A model generated the notes under the pieces. That model worked only from the letters and a program-made list of their open reading frames with translations, was not told the origin of the DNA and searched no databases. Position numbers and translations under genes: made by a program. From contig CAIRWJ010000188.1 of assembly GCA_903882245.1 (NCBI GenBank), positions 1 to 8,942 of the forward strand: a stretch of 8,942 bases of DNA, read 5' to 3'. Numbering within the stretch: position 1 is the stretch's first letter; the number at the start of each line of letters is the position of its first letter. Origin of the DNA: an uncultured Microbacteriaceae bacterium. Lineage in GTDB: Bacteria; Actinomycetota; Actinomycetes; Actinomycetales; Microbacteriaceae. Positions 1-6,170 of this stretch are shown here, piece by piece.

Positions 1-110
1 AGTCACCCAGCCTCGAGCAGATCTCGGAGCTGCCGCTGGAAGAACGCGCGGCCGCGTTCACGGCGCTGGAAGGCGAGATCCGACAGCGGCTCGATGAGCA
101 ACCCCGCTGA
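1..110 (+). CDS. 3' end of a small conserved hypothetical protein upstream of tlyA
   Basis: The window opens inside a reading frame whose first full codon is at 3 and whose TGA stop is at 108-110, giving 35 visible residues. They read as a charged amphipathic helix: a segment LEQISELPLEERAAAF followed by ALEGEIRQRLDEQPR. The pattern of Leu and Ala with Glu and Arg looks like a genuine short helical protein rather than random translation. The last 17 nt overlap the start of tlyA, which suggests translational coupling. In M. tuberculosis a very small conserved gene (Rv1693) also sits directly before tlyA, so position and size are consistent with that family. Function is unknown, and the start lies outside the window. 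Confidence 0.6.
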   Translation, partial: SPSLEQISELPLEERAAAFTALEGEIRQRLDEQPR

Positions 111-900
111 ACCGAAGCGTCTCGACCTAGCCCTTGTTGATCGAGGACTGGCCGAGAGTCGCACCCGCGCAGCACGTCTGATTGAAGCAGGCAGTGTCCG
201 GGTTGATGAACGGATTGTCACGAAAACGGGGCACAAGGTCTCGCCGACATCGGTTCTCGCGGTCACCGCACTCGATCGGTGGGTCGCCCGTTCAGCGAAC
301 AAGTTGCTCGGTGCGTGCGAGAAGTTCGGCATCGATTTCCGCGGTCGCACGGTTCTTGACATCGGTGCCTCTACCGGCGGATTCACCGAGGTCGCTCTTT
401 TTCGGGGCGCCGGTCGGGTGGTCGCACTGGATGTCGGTCACGGGCAACTCCATCCCACACTTCGAACAAATTTTCGGGTACGCGTCGTCGAAGGGGTCAA
501 CGCGCGAGATCTGTCGCGAGAGGTTGTCGACGGGTGGGATGTTGGTTCGATTGATGACGTGGTCATGGATGTCAGTTTCATTTCCGTCACGATGATTCTG
601 CCCGCAATTGTCGCCGCCCTGGGCACCGATTTCCGCTACGTCATCTTGGTGAAACCGCAGTTCGAGGTCGGCAAAGGCAATGTCCACGAGGGAATTGTTC
701 GGGATGACGCTAAACGCGACGCTGCGCTCGTGACGGTTTGCGACGCTATCGCGACACTTGGCCTTCCGATTAGCGGAATCATGGCGTCGCCCATCGAAGG
801 CGAACACGGGAATCGCGAGGCGATTGTGTACGGTGACCCCGCTCGACCGTTGAATGCGAGAGAATGGAAAGACCAAGCGAGATCAACGTGGGGAGGTTAG
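94..900 (+). CDS. tlyA: TlyA family rRNA (cytidine-2'-O)-methyltransferase
   Basis: A cytoplasmic S-adenosylmethionine-dependent enzyme that 2'-O-methylates cytidines in ribosomal RNA; in mycobacteria these are 16S C1409 and 23S C1920. The 268-residue protein has an N-terminal S4 RNA-binding domain (about residues 8-60). A short RWV linker (62-64) follows, then an FtsJ-like Rossmann methyltransferase domain. The SAM-binding loop is LDIGASTGGF (88-97). The catalytic tetrad seen in the family is present: K70 in SANKL, D159 in MDVSF, K187 in VKPQFEVGKG and E242 in GNREAI. The ATG at 94 overlaps the previous gene by 17 nt; a purine-rich GGAAGG lies at 68-73, rather far upstream. An N-terminal stretch before the S4 core that is slightly longer than in M. 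tuberculosis suggests the longer type that methylates both subunits, but that is inference. In mycobacteria loss of TlyA gives capreomycin resistance. Older haemolysin labels for the family are not supported by this sequence. Confidence 0.95.
   Translation: MSNPAEPKRLDLALVDRGLAESRTRAARLIEAGSVRVDERIVTKTGHKVSPTSVLAVTALDRWVARSANKLLGACEKFGIDFRGRTVLDIGASTGGFTEVALFRGAGRVVALDVGHGQLHPTLRTNFRVRVVEGVNARDLSREVVDGWDVGSIDDVVMDVSFISVTMILPAIVAALGTDFRYVILVKPQFEVGKGNVHEGIVRDDAKRDAALVTVCDAIATLGLPISGIMASPIEGEHGNREAIVYGDPARPLNAREWKDQARSTWGG
890..896 (+). promoter_or_regulatory. Strong ribosome binding site deciding the nadK start
   Basis: GGGGAGG ends 5 nt before GTG at 902. It lies over the last codons of tlyA. 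It favours GTG 902 over the in-frame ATG at 854, which would lie deep inside tlyA. Confidence 0.75.
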
Positions 901-901
901 C

Positions 902-1801
902 GTGACGGACCGACTGTTCCTCATTCTTGCCCACACGGGTCGACCCGCGAGTATCCATACCGCGGCCGCCGTTGCGACAGAGCTGACCCGTCTTGGCGGA
1001 ATTCCGGTGTGCCTTGATTCGCAGCACCCGGCCATTACGTCCGAAACTTCCATCGACGTCAAACAGCTCGGTGTCGACGTCGCGCCGAAAGACATCGAGT
1101 TGGTGATTTGTCTCGGCGGAGACGGAACCATCTTGAAGGCTGCCGAAATCATGCGAGGCCAAAATGCGCCACTGTTGGGGGTCAATATGGGCCACGTTGG
1201 CTTTTTAGCCGAACTTGAGCCCGAAGACCTGGACGAGACCATCGGCCGTGTGCTCGCGAAAGATTACACCGTCGAACACCGCATGACACTTGACGTTCGA
1301 GTTGAACTGGGCGGTGAAACCGTTTTTGAGACGTGGGCGCTCAACGAGGCCAGTGTCGAGAAAATGTCTCGAGAGCGCATGATCGAGGTCGTCATCGGCG
1401 TCGATGACCGTCCCATCTCAACCTTTGGTTGCGACGGAGTGCTCATGGCGACGCCGACGGGTTCGACGGCGTATTCGTTTTCAGCGGGCGGTCCCGTAGT
1501 TTGGCCGACTGTCGATGCGCTCATCATGGTTCCGCTGTCGGCTCACGCGTTGTTCTCTCGGCCGCTTGTCACGGCTCCGTCGTCGACTCTCACGGTTGAC
1601 GTCTTGTCGCGAAACGGTGCATCCGGTGTGTTGTGGTGCGACGGGCGTCGCACACATGCTCTCGCGCCGGGTTCGCGCATCATCGCTCGTCGATCGGAAA
1701 CGCCGGTTCGTTTAGCGCACACTCATTCCGGCCCGTTTTCTGAACGATTAGTCAAAAAGTTTTCCTTACCCACCGAGGGATGGCGCGGCAGTTCCGCATG
1801 A
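902..1801 (+). CDS. nadK: NAD kinase (ATP- or polyphosphate-dependent)
   Basis: Phosphorylates NAD+ at the 2' hydroxyl of its adenosine ribose to make NADP+, the only route to NADP(H), in the cytoplasm. From GTG 902 the protein has 299 residues, normal for the family. The diagnostic GGDGT loop is at 72-76 with catalytic Asp74. GVNMGHVGFLAE (93-104) follows, then the NE motif in ALNEAS (N148, E149). The DGVLMATPTGSTAYS segment (178-192) and GGPVVWP (196-202) complete the diacylglycerol-kinase-like fold. An in-frame ATG at 854 would add 16 residues. I reject it because the overlap would be 47 nt, whereas GTG 902 has an excellent ribosome binding site and begins 1 nt after the tlyA stop. The new N-terminus, TDRLFLILAHTGR, resembles actinobacterial NAD kinases. 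The stop TGA overlaps the recN ATG as ATGA, a typical coupling junction. Confidence 0.95.
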   Translation: MTDRLFLILAHTGRPASIHTAAAVATELTRLGGIPVCLDSQHPAITSETSIDVKQLGVDVAPKDIELVICLGGDGTILKAAEIMRGQNAPLLGVNMGHVGFLAELEPEDLDETIGRVLAKDYTVEHRMTLDVRVELGGETVFETWALNEASVEKMSRERMIEVVIGVDDRPISTFGCDGVLMATPTGSTAYSFSAGGPVVWPTVDALIMVPLSAHALFSRPLVTAPSSTLTVDVLSRNGASGVLWCDGRRTHALAPGSRIIARRSETPVRLAHTHSGPFSERLVKKFSLPTEGWRGSSA

Positions 1802-3498
1802 TCCACGAGATTTCTATTCACGACCTCGGGGTGATTCAATCCGCTACCTTGACGCTGACTCCGGGCTTCACGGCAATCACCGGCGAAACCGGTGCGGGAA
1901 AGACGATGGTCGTCTCTGCGTTGGGCCTTCTGCTCGGCGACCGCGCTGATTCAGGAGTCGTTCGCCATTCCGCCGAACGAGCCCAGGTGAGCGGACGCTG
2001 GACCATCACCGACCCCGCGGTGGTTGCGCGTGTCACCGAACTCGGTGGCGTGCTCGACGACCACGAATTGGTCGTGACTCGCGCAGTCAGTTCCGAGGGT
2101 CGTTCTAAAGTTGTCGTCGGTGGTGCACCAACGCCGGTTGGCGCGTTGTCCGATATCGGCGATCATCTCGTCGCGATCCACGGGCAGAGTGAGCAACTGC
2201 GGCTTCGGTCACAGACGGCGCAACGCGAGTCTCTCGACCGGTTTGCAGGCGACTCTGTTCGCACGCCTCTCAGTGAGTACCAGACGATTTTCCGACGCTG
2301 GATTGACTCGATTGCACGGCGCGATTCAATGACGAAAGATGCGTCGGAGCGAATTCGTGAGGCCGAAGAGCTGAGGGCAGCCGTTGCGGCGATTGACGCC
2401 GTCGCGCCCGTCGCCGGCGAAGACGTTGCCCTGAAAGCGAAAGCCGAACGCCTGTCAAACAGCGAAGAACTTCGCCGTGCAGCGCAAGAAGCACACGAGG
2501 CGCTGTCTGCGGATGACGCCGAATTTGATGCGGTATCCCTCGTGGAAAGCGCGCGCCGAGCACTCGAGCGAGTGACAAACCATGACCCAGCCATCGAAAC
2601 GTTATTGACCCGAATCTCGGAAGCGAGCATTGTCGTTCGTGAAGCGGCTCAATCCGTCTCGGCCTACGCGGCGGGACTCGAACTCGACGGCGGGGACTTG
2701 GAACAGGTCCACGAGCGCACCGCGGAAATCACTGCGCTCGTCCGCGCCTATGGGCCTACCCTCGACGACGTGCTCGCATTGTGGTCGACAGCGTCCGACC
2801 GTCTGTTCGATCTCGATCGCTCGGATGATGTACTCGAGGAACTTTCTGCGACGATTGCGGCCGACGAAGCGTCTCTTGATGCGCTCGCGACCCGAATCAG
2901 TGCCGCCCGCGACGATGCCGCCCAGCGGCTGTCCGGAGCCGTCACGACAGAACTTCACGCGCTCTCGATGCCGACCGCCGAATTCGTTGTCCGGGTAACG
3001 CCGCAGAGCGGGACCGACTTTTTTGCCCATGGACGCGACGCGGTCGAGATGTTGATGCGACCCCACCCCGGTGGTGACCCGAAACCAGTGACAAAGACCG
3101 CGTCGGGTGGCGAATTGTCGCGCGTCATGCTCGCGATTGAAGTTGTTATCGCCTCGACCGACACGGTCCCGACGCTTGTGTTCGACGAGGTTGACGCGGG
3201 TGTTGGTGGCGCAAGCGCAATTGAAATCGGTCGTCGACTCGCGATTTTGGCAAAGTCGGCGCAGGTCATTGTTGTGACTCATCTTCCGCAGGTTGCGGCT
3301 TTCGCCACAAATCACCTGCGCATTATCAAGGACACCAGCGGCGCGATCACGGAATCGACAATCACGCGACTCGACGGCGACGAACGCGTCGAAGAAATGG
3401 CCCGCCTGTTGTCAGGGACGCCGGATTCCAACAATGCTCGTGCTCACGCGGCAGAAATGTTGAATTCTGCGAATCAATGGCGTGGCGAAAACGGTTAA
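1798..3498 (+). CDS. recN: DNA repair protein RecN (SMC-like ATPase)
   Basis: RecN is an SMC-related ATPase that acts early in double-strand break repair, holding DNA ends or sister chromosomes together on the nucleoid. From ATG 1798 it has 566 residues, the usual size. The N-terminal half of the ABC head holds Walker A GETGAGKT (29-36) and the AIHGQSEQLRLRS segment (126-138). A charged, Ala/Glu/Arg-rich region (about 155-385) fits the antiparallel coiled coil. The C-terminal head half has the ABC signature ASGGELSR (435-442), Walker B LVFDEVDAGVGG (460-471, with D463 and E464) and the H-loop THLPQVA (His495). The family tail VEEMARLLSG is at 531-540. An ATG at 1780 would add MARQFR, but its purine run touches the start codon and family members begin close to MIHEISIHDLGVI. 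The 4-nt ATGA overlap with nadK also favours 1798. There is no frameshift or missing motif. Confidence 0.95.
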   Translation: MIHEISIHDLGVIQSATLTLTPGFTAITGETGAGKTMVVSALGLLLGDRADSGVVRHSAERAQVSGRWTITDPAVVARVTELGGVLDDHELVVTRAVSSEGRSKVVVGGAPTPVGALSDIGDHLVAIHGQSEQLRLRSQTAQRESLDRFAGDSVRTPLSEYQTIFRRWIDSIARRDSMTKDASERIREAEELRAAVAAIDAVAPVAGEDVALKAKAERLSNSEELRRAAQEAHEALSADDAEFDAVSLVESARRALERVTNHDPAIETLLTRISEASIVVREAAQSVSAYAAGLELDGGDLEQVHERTAEITALVRAYGPTLDDVLALWSTASDRLFDLDRSDDVLEELSATIAADEASLDALATRISAARDDAAQRLSGAVTTELHALSMPTAEFVVRVTPQSGTDFFAHGRDAVEMLMRPHPGGDPKPVTKTASGGELSRVMLAIEVVIASTDTVPTLVFDEVDAGVGGASAIEIGRRLAILAKSAQVIVVTHLPQVAAFATNHLRIIKDTSGAITESTITRLDGDERVEEMARLLSGTPDSNNARAHAAEMLNSANQWRGENG

Positions 3499-3499
3499 T

Positions 3500-3529
3500 T
3501 CGTCAAAAACCCCTTCTAGCGGTTATCGT
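3500..3529 (+). promoter_or_regulatory. Candidate promoter for pyrG
   Basis: In the 39-nt gap after recN, TCGTCA (3500-3505) matches the TTGACA -35 box at 4 of 6 positions. TATCGT (3524-3529) fits the actinobacterial TANNNT -10 pattern, and the two are 18 nt apart. The predicted transcription start, about 3536-3538, would fall on or just before GTG 3538. No ribosome binding site is visible ahead of any pyrG start candidate, which fits a leaderless transcript. This is a pattern match only. Confidence 0.4.
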
Positions 3530-3560
3530 TGAATTCCGTGGTGAAACATACGGAATTCGA
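3529..3560. repeat. Inverted repeat around the pyrG start (possible hairpin or operator)
   Basis: GAATTCCGT at 3531-3539 is the exact reverse complement of ACGGAATTC at 3550-3558, with a 10-nt spacer (3540-3549). As RNA the stem can be extended by one G-U pair (3530/3559) and one further pair (3529/3560), to 11 pairs. The GTG at 3541 would lie in the loop and the GTG at 3538 in the stem. As DNA, the half-sites start 19 bp apart, close to two helical turns, which suits a dimeric regulator. A 9-bp inverted repeat with a short spacer is not rare over a whole window of this size. Its exact placement on the start of pyrG is the reason to list it. Confidence 0.5.
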
Positions 3561-5235
3561 ACTTGACCAGCCCGTCACGAAGCATATTTTTGTAACCGGT
3601 GGCGTTGTCTCCTCTCTCGGCAAGGGTCTTACTGCTGCATCACTCGGTAACCTCTTGACTCGCCGGGGTCTTCGAGTCGTCATGCAAAAGCTTGATCCGT
3701 ACCTCAATGTCGATCCCGGCACAATGAATCCGTTTCAGCACGGCGAGGTCTTCGTCACCGATGATGGTGCCGAGACAGACCTCGATATCGGGCATTACGA
3801 ACGCTTCTTGGACATCAACCTCGGTCAGGCAGCGAACGTCACTACCGGTCAGATTTATTTGCGCGTGATTGAGCGTGAACGCCGCGGCGAATACCTTGGC
3901 GACACGGTTCAGGTCATTCCGCACATCACTGACGAGATTAAACGTCGGATGCGCCTCCAGGCGACGGAAGATCCAGCCCCTGACGTGATTATCACTGAAA
4001 TCGGTGGCACCGTCGGCGACATCGAGAGCCAACCGTTCATCGAGGCCGCTCGTCAGGTTCGTCACGAACTCGGTCGAAAGAACGTTTTCTTTGTGCATGT
4101 CTCGCTTGTACCGTTCATGAACGCGTCGGGGGAGCAGAAAACGAAACCGACGCAGCACTCGGTGGCGGCACTTCGATCTATCGGTATTCAGCCCGATGCG
4201 CTGGTTTTGCGCAGTGACCGGCCGGTGTCTGCTGCAAACCGCCGCAAGATCGCCCTGATGTGTGACGTGGATGAAGACGCCGTTGTCAACGCGATCGATG
4301 CGCCGAGCATTTACGACATCCCCAGCATGCTCCACTCGCAAGGACTCGACCAGTACATCGTTGACCAATTGCGACTTGACGGAAACGACGAGGTTGACTG
4401 GACTGGTTGGTCGGAACTTCTTGACACCGTCCACAACCCGCGGGGTCACGTTCGCATCGCTTTGGTGGGCAAGTACGTCGATCTTCCCGACGCCTATCTC
4501 TCTGTGACCGAAGCGCTCAAAGCCGGAGGGTTCGCCAATGACGTCGCCGTGGACATTCGATGGGTGGCATCCGATTTATGTGAAACGCCGGAAGGGGCCG
4601 CCGAGCAGCTCGGAGATGTTGACGGCATTCTCGTTCCCGGCGGCTTCGGCGTTCGTGGTATCGAAGGGAAACTTGGCGCTTTGAGGTACGCCCGCGAGAA
4701 CATGATTCCGACACTGGGGATCTGTCTGGGACTTCAGTGCATGGTCATTGAGTATGCGCGAACGGTGGTCGGGCTCACCGACGCATCGTCCAGCGAATTC
4801 GACCCCGATACGAAGTTTCCCGTCATCGCCACGATGGAAGAGCAGGTTGATATCATCAGCGACGGAGATTTGGGCGGCACGATGCGTCTCGGTTTGTACG
4901 AGGCTGCGCTCACTCCCGGGTCGATCGTCGAATCCGTATATGGCCAGTCGAGCGCGTTTGAGCGTCACCGCCATCGCTACGAGGTCAACAACCTCTATCG
5001 TGACGACATCGCCAAGGCTGGACTTGTCTTCTCGGGGACAAGCCCCGACGGCAAACTCGTTGAGTTCGTTGAACTTCCGCGTGAAGTTCACCCGTACTAC
5101 GTGTCCACTCAGGCCCATCCAGAGTTGCGGTCACGGCCCACCCACGGTCACCCGCTGTTCGTCGGGCTCATCGCCGCAGCAACGGTGCGTCACACGGCGG
5201 ACGTGCTCGACGTCGACTACACCAACGACAAGTAG
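3538..5235 (+). CDS. pyrG: CTP synthase (glutamine hydrolysing)
   Basis: Converts UTP to CTP using ATP and ammonia taken from glutamine, the last step of pyrimidine nucleotide synthesis; a cytoplasmic, filament-forming tetramer. From GTG 3538 it has 565 residues. The synthetase domain opens with [16 protein letters not shown] (P-loop near 25-31). It continues with [21 protein letters not shown] (about 51-71) and [12 protein letters not shown] (about 153-164). The C-terminal class I glutamine amidotransferase has the oxyanion region VPGGFGVRG and nucleophile Cys396 in GICLGLQ, with His527 and Glu529 in QAHPE, so the triad is complete. The start is uncertain: TTG 3529 (568 residues), GTG 3538 and GTG 3541 are all in frame, and none has a visible ribosome binding site. 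I chose 3538 because of its spacing from the TATCGT -10 box. Conserved sequence begins well after all three, so function is unaffected. xerD starts 6 nt after the stop and is probably cotranscribed. Confidence 0.95.
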   Translation: MVKHTEFELDQPVTKHIFVTGGVVSSLGKGLTAASLGNLLTRRGLRVVMQKLDPYLNVDPGTMNPFQHGEVFVTDDGAETDLDIGHYERFLDINLGQAANVTTGQIYLRVIERERRGEYLGDTVQVIPHITDEIKRRMRLQATEDPAPDVIITEIGGTVGDIESQPFIEAARQVRHELGRKNVFFVHVSLVPFMNASGEQKTKPTQHSVAALRSIGIQPDALVLRSDRPVSAANRRKIALMCDVDEDAVVNAIDAPSIYDIPSMLHSQGLDQYIVDQLRLDGNDEVDWTGWSELLDTVHNPRGHVRIALVGKYVDLPDAYLSVTEALKAGGFANDVAVDIRWVASDLCETPEGAAEQLGDVDGILVPGGFGVRGIEGKLGALRYARENMIPTLGICLGLQCMVIEYARTVVGLTDASSSEFDPDTKFPVIATMEEQVDIISDGDLGGTMRLGLYEAALTPGSIVESVYGQSSAFERHRHRYEVNNLYRDDIAKAGLVFSGTSPDGKLVEFVELPREVHPYYVSTQAHPELRSRPTHGHPLFVGLIAAATVRHTADVLDVDYTNDK

Positions 5236-5241
5236 CCCACA

Positions 5242-6138
5242 ATGGAGGTAACGCGCCTCATCGAGCAGTTTCTGCGTCACACCGCGCTGGAGCGGGGCCG
5301 AAGTGTCAACACGATCGCGGCGTATCGGCGTGACCTCGACCGATGGGCCGCATTCATCGGTACGCGGACACTCGAGTCCATTGACTCGATTACCGTCACG
5401 GATTATGTGACATCCCTCCGACGCGACGGGCTTGCATCATCATCAATCACCCGCGCCCTCTCGGTCATTCGCTCATTCCACCGTTACCTGGTCGCCGAGG
5501 CCCTCGCGGAGCACGATCCGACGGGAGCCGTGATTGCACCAGGTCGCGCCCAACGACTGCCCAAAGCGCTGAGTATCGAGCAAGTGACGGCACTACTCGA
5601 GTCGACAACTGCCGAGACCCCGGTTGGTCTGCGCGATCGAGCGATTCTTGAACTCATGTACGCGACCGGCGCCCGTGTCTCTGAGGCGGTTGGCCTGGCC
5701 GTCGATGACGTTCGGACCGACGAGGTTTTGGATGTGATCACGCTGACCGGTAAAGGAAACAAACAGCGCATTGTTCCGGTCGGTCGTTTTGCCCGCGAGG
5801 CGCTCGATGCGTATCTTGTGCGCGGTCGACCCGCGCTCTTGGCCAAAGGACGCGGTACGCCAGCACTTTTCCTCGGCGCTCGTGGCGCCGCGCTGTCCCG
5901 ACAAAACGTTTTTCTCATCATTCGAGCGGCGGCGGTAAGGGCCGACATCACGTCGACGATTTCCCCCCACACCCTTCGCCACTCGTGCGCAACTCATCTG
6001 TTGCGGGGTGGCGCCGACATTCGTGTCGTTCAAGAGATGTTGGGGCACGCGTCGGTTGCGACAACGCAGATTTACACGCTCGTCACCAGGGATGCTCTGA
6101 CCGAGGCCTATCGGACTTCTCATCCGAGGGCGCGGTAA
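5242..6138 (+). CDS. xerD: Site-specific tyrosine recombinase XerD
   Basis: XerD works with XerC at the chromosomal dif site, usually under FtsK control at the septum, to resolve chromosome dimers before division. The protein has 298 residues, the same length as E. coli XerD. The N-terminal SAM-like DNA-binding domain covers about 1-88 (ERGRSVNTIAAYRRDL at 17-32). The catalytic domain has all six expected residues: R145 in TGARVSE, K171 in TGKGNKQR, H243 and R246 in SPHTLRHSCATHLL, H269 in MLGHAS, and the nucleophile Y278 in TTQIYT. ATG 5242 gives an N-terminus of the right length before the first helix. There is no ribosome binding site upstream, but a perfect GGAGG sits directly after the start codon (5244-5248). 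No dif-like site was seen nearby. XerC is the nearest alternative; gene context (pyrG upstream, parA-scpAB downstream) favours XerD. Confidence 0.92.
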   Translation: MEVTRLIEQFLRHTALERGRSVNTIAAYRRDLDRWAAFIGTRTLESIDSITVTDYVTSLRRDGLASSSITRALSVIRSFHRYLVAEALAEHDPTGAVIAPGRAQRLPKALSIEQVTALLESTTAETPVGLRDRAILELMYATGARVSEAVGLAVDDVRTDEVLDVITLTGKGNKQRIVPVGRFAREALDAYLVRGRPALLAKGRGTPALFLGARGAALSRQNVFLIIRAAAVRADITSTISPHTLRHSCATHLLRGGADIRVVQEMLGHASVATTQIYTLVTRDALTEAYRTSHPRAR

Positions 6139-6158
6139 ATCCGCACGGTATTCACCGT
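6132..6158. repeat. Two small tandem dyads in the xerD-parA gap
   Basis: GCGG-taaat-CCGC (6132-6144) is followed immediately by ACGGT-attc-ACCGT (6145-6158). The first spans the xerD stop codon. The second ends on the first base of the proposed parA -10 box. They are short, and there is no T-tract, so they do not look like an intrinsic terminator. A regulator site or weak hairpins are possible, and chance is not excluded. Confidence 0.3.
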
Positions 6159-6170
6159 AGAATTGTGCCG
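6158..6170 (+). promoter_or_regulatory. Probable -10 box of a leaderless parA promoter
   Basis: TAGAAT at 6158-6163 matches TATAAT at 5 of 6 positions and the actinobacterial TANNNT pattern. Six bases later is GTG at 6170, exactly where transcription would begin. No ribosome binding site precedes that GTG and no clear -35 box is visible 16-19 nt upstream. All of this fits a leaderless mRNA, common in Actinobacteria. Confidence 0.55.

Noticed and set aside
854..901. In-frame ATG 854 as the nadK start
   Set aside because: It lies 47 nt inside tlyA without a good ribosome binding site, adds 16 residues not expected in the family, and GTG 902 has GGGGAGG at 5 nt.
997..1006. 10-bp palindrome CGGAATTCCG inside nadK
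   Set aside because: It sits mid-gene in ordinary coding sequence, and GGAATTC-type words are common here, so I see no regulatory meaning.
1780..1797. In-frame ATG 1780 as the recN start
   Set aside because: The purine run abuts this ATG with no spacing, and family members start at the equivalent of ATG 1798, which also makes an ATGA junction with nadK.
2602..3315. 237-codon antisense frame inside recN
   Set aside because: It is a shadow of the RecN head domain, with no start context and no recognisable motif.
3640..4449. 269-codon antisense frame inside pyrG
   Set aside because: It lies wholly inside a highly conserved gene and has no recognisable domain; a product of codon bias on the coding strand.
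5242..6138. xerD as a phage or integron integrase marking a mobile element
   Set aside because: Length, all six active-site residues and the pyrG-xerD-parA-scpAB context fit the housekeeping XerD, with no attachment repeats, tRNA or cargo genes.
6121..6169. Intrinsic terminator after xerD
   Set aside because: The dyads are only 4-5 bp and no T-run follows.
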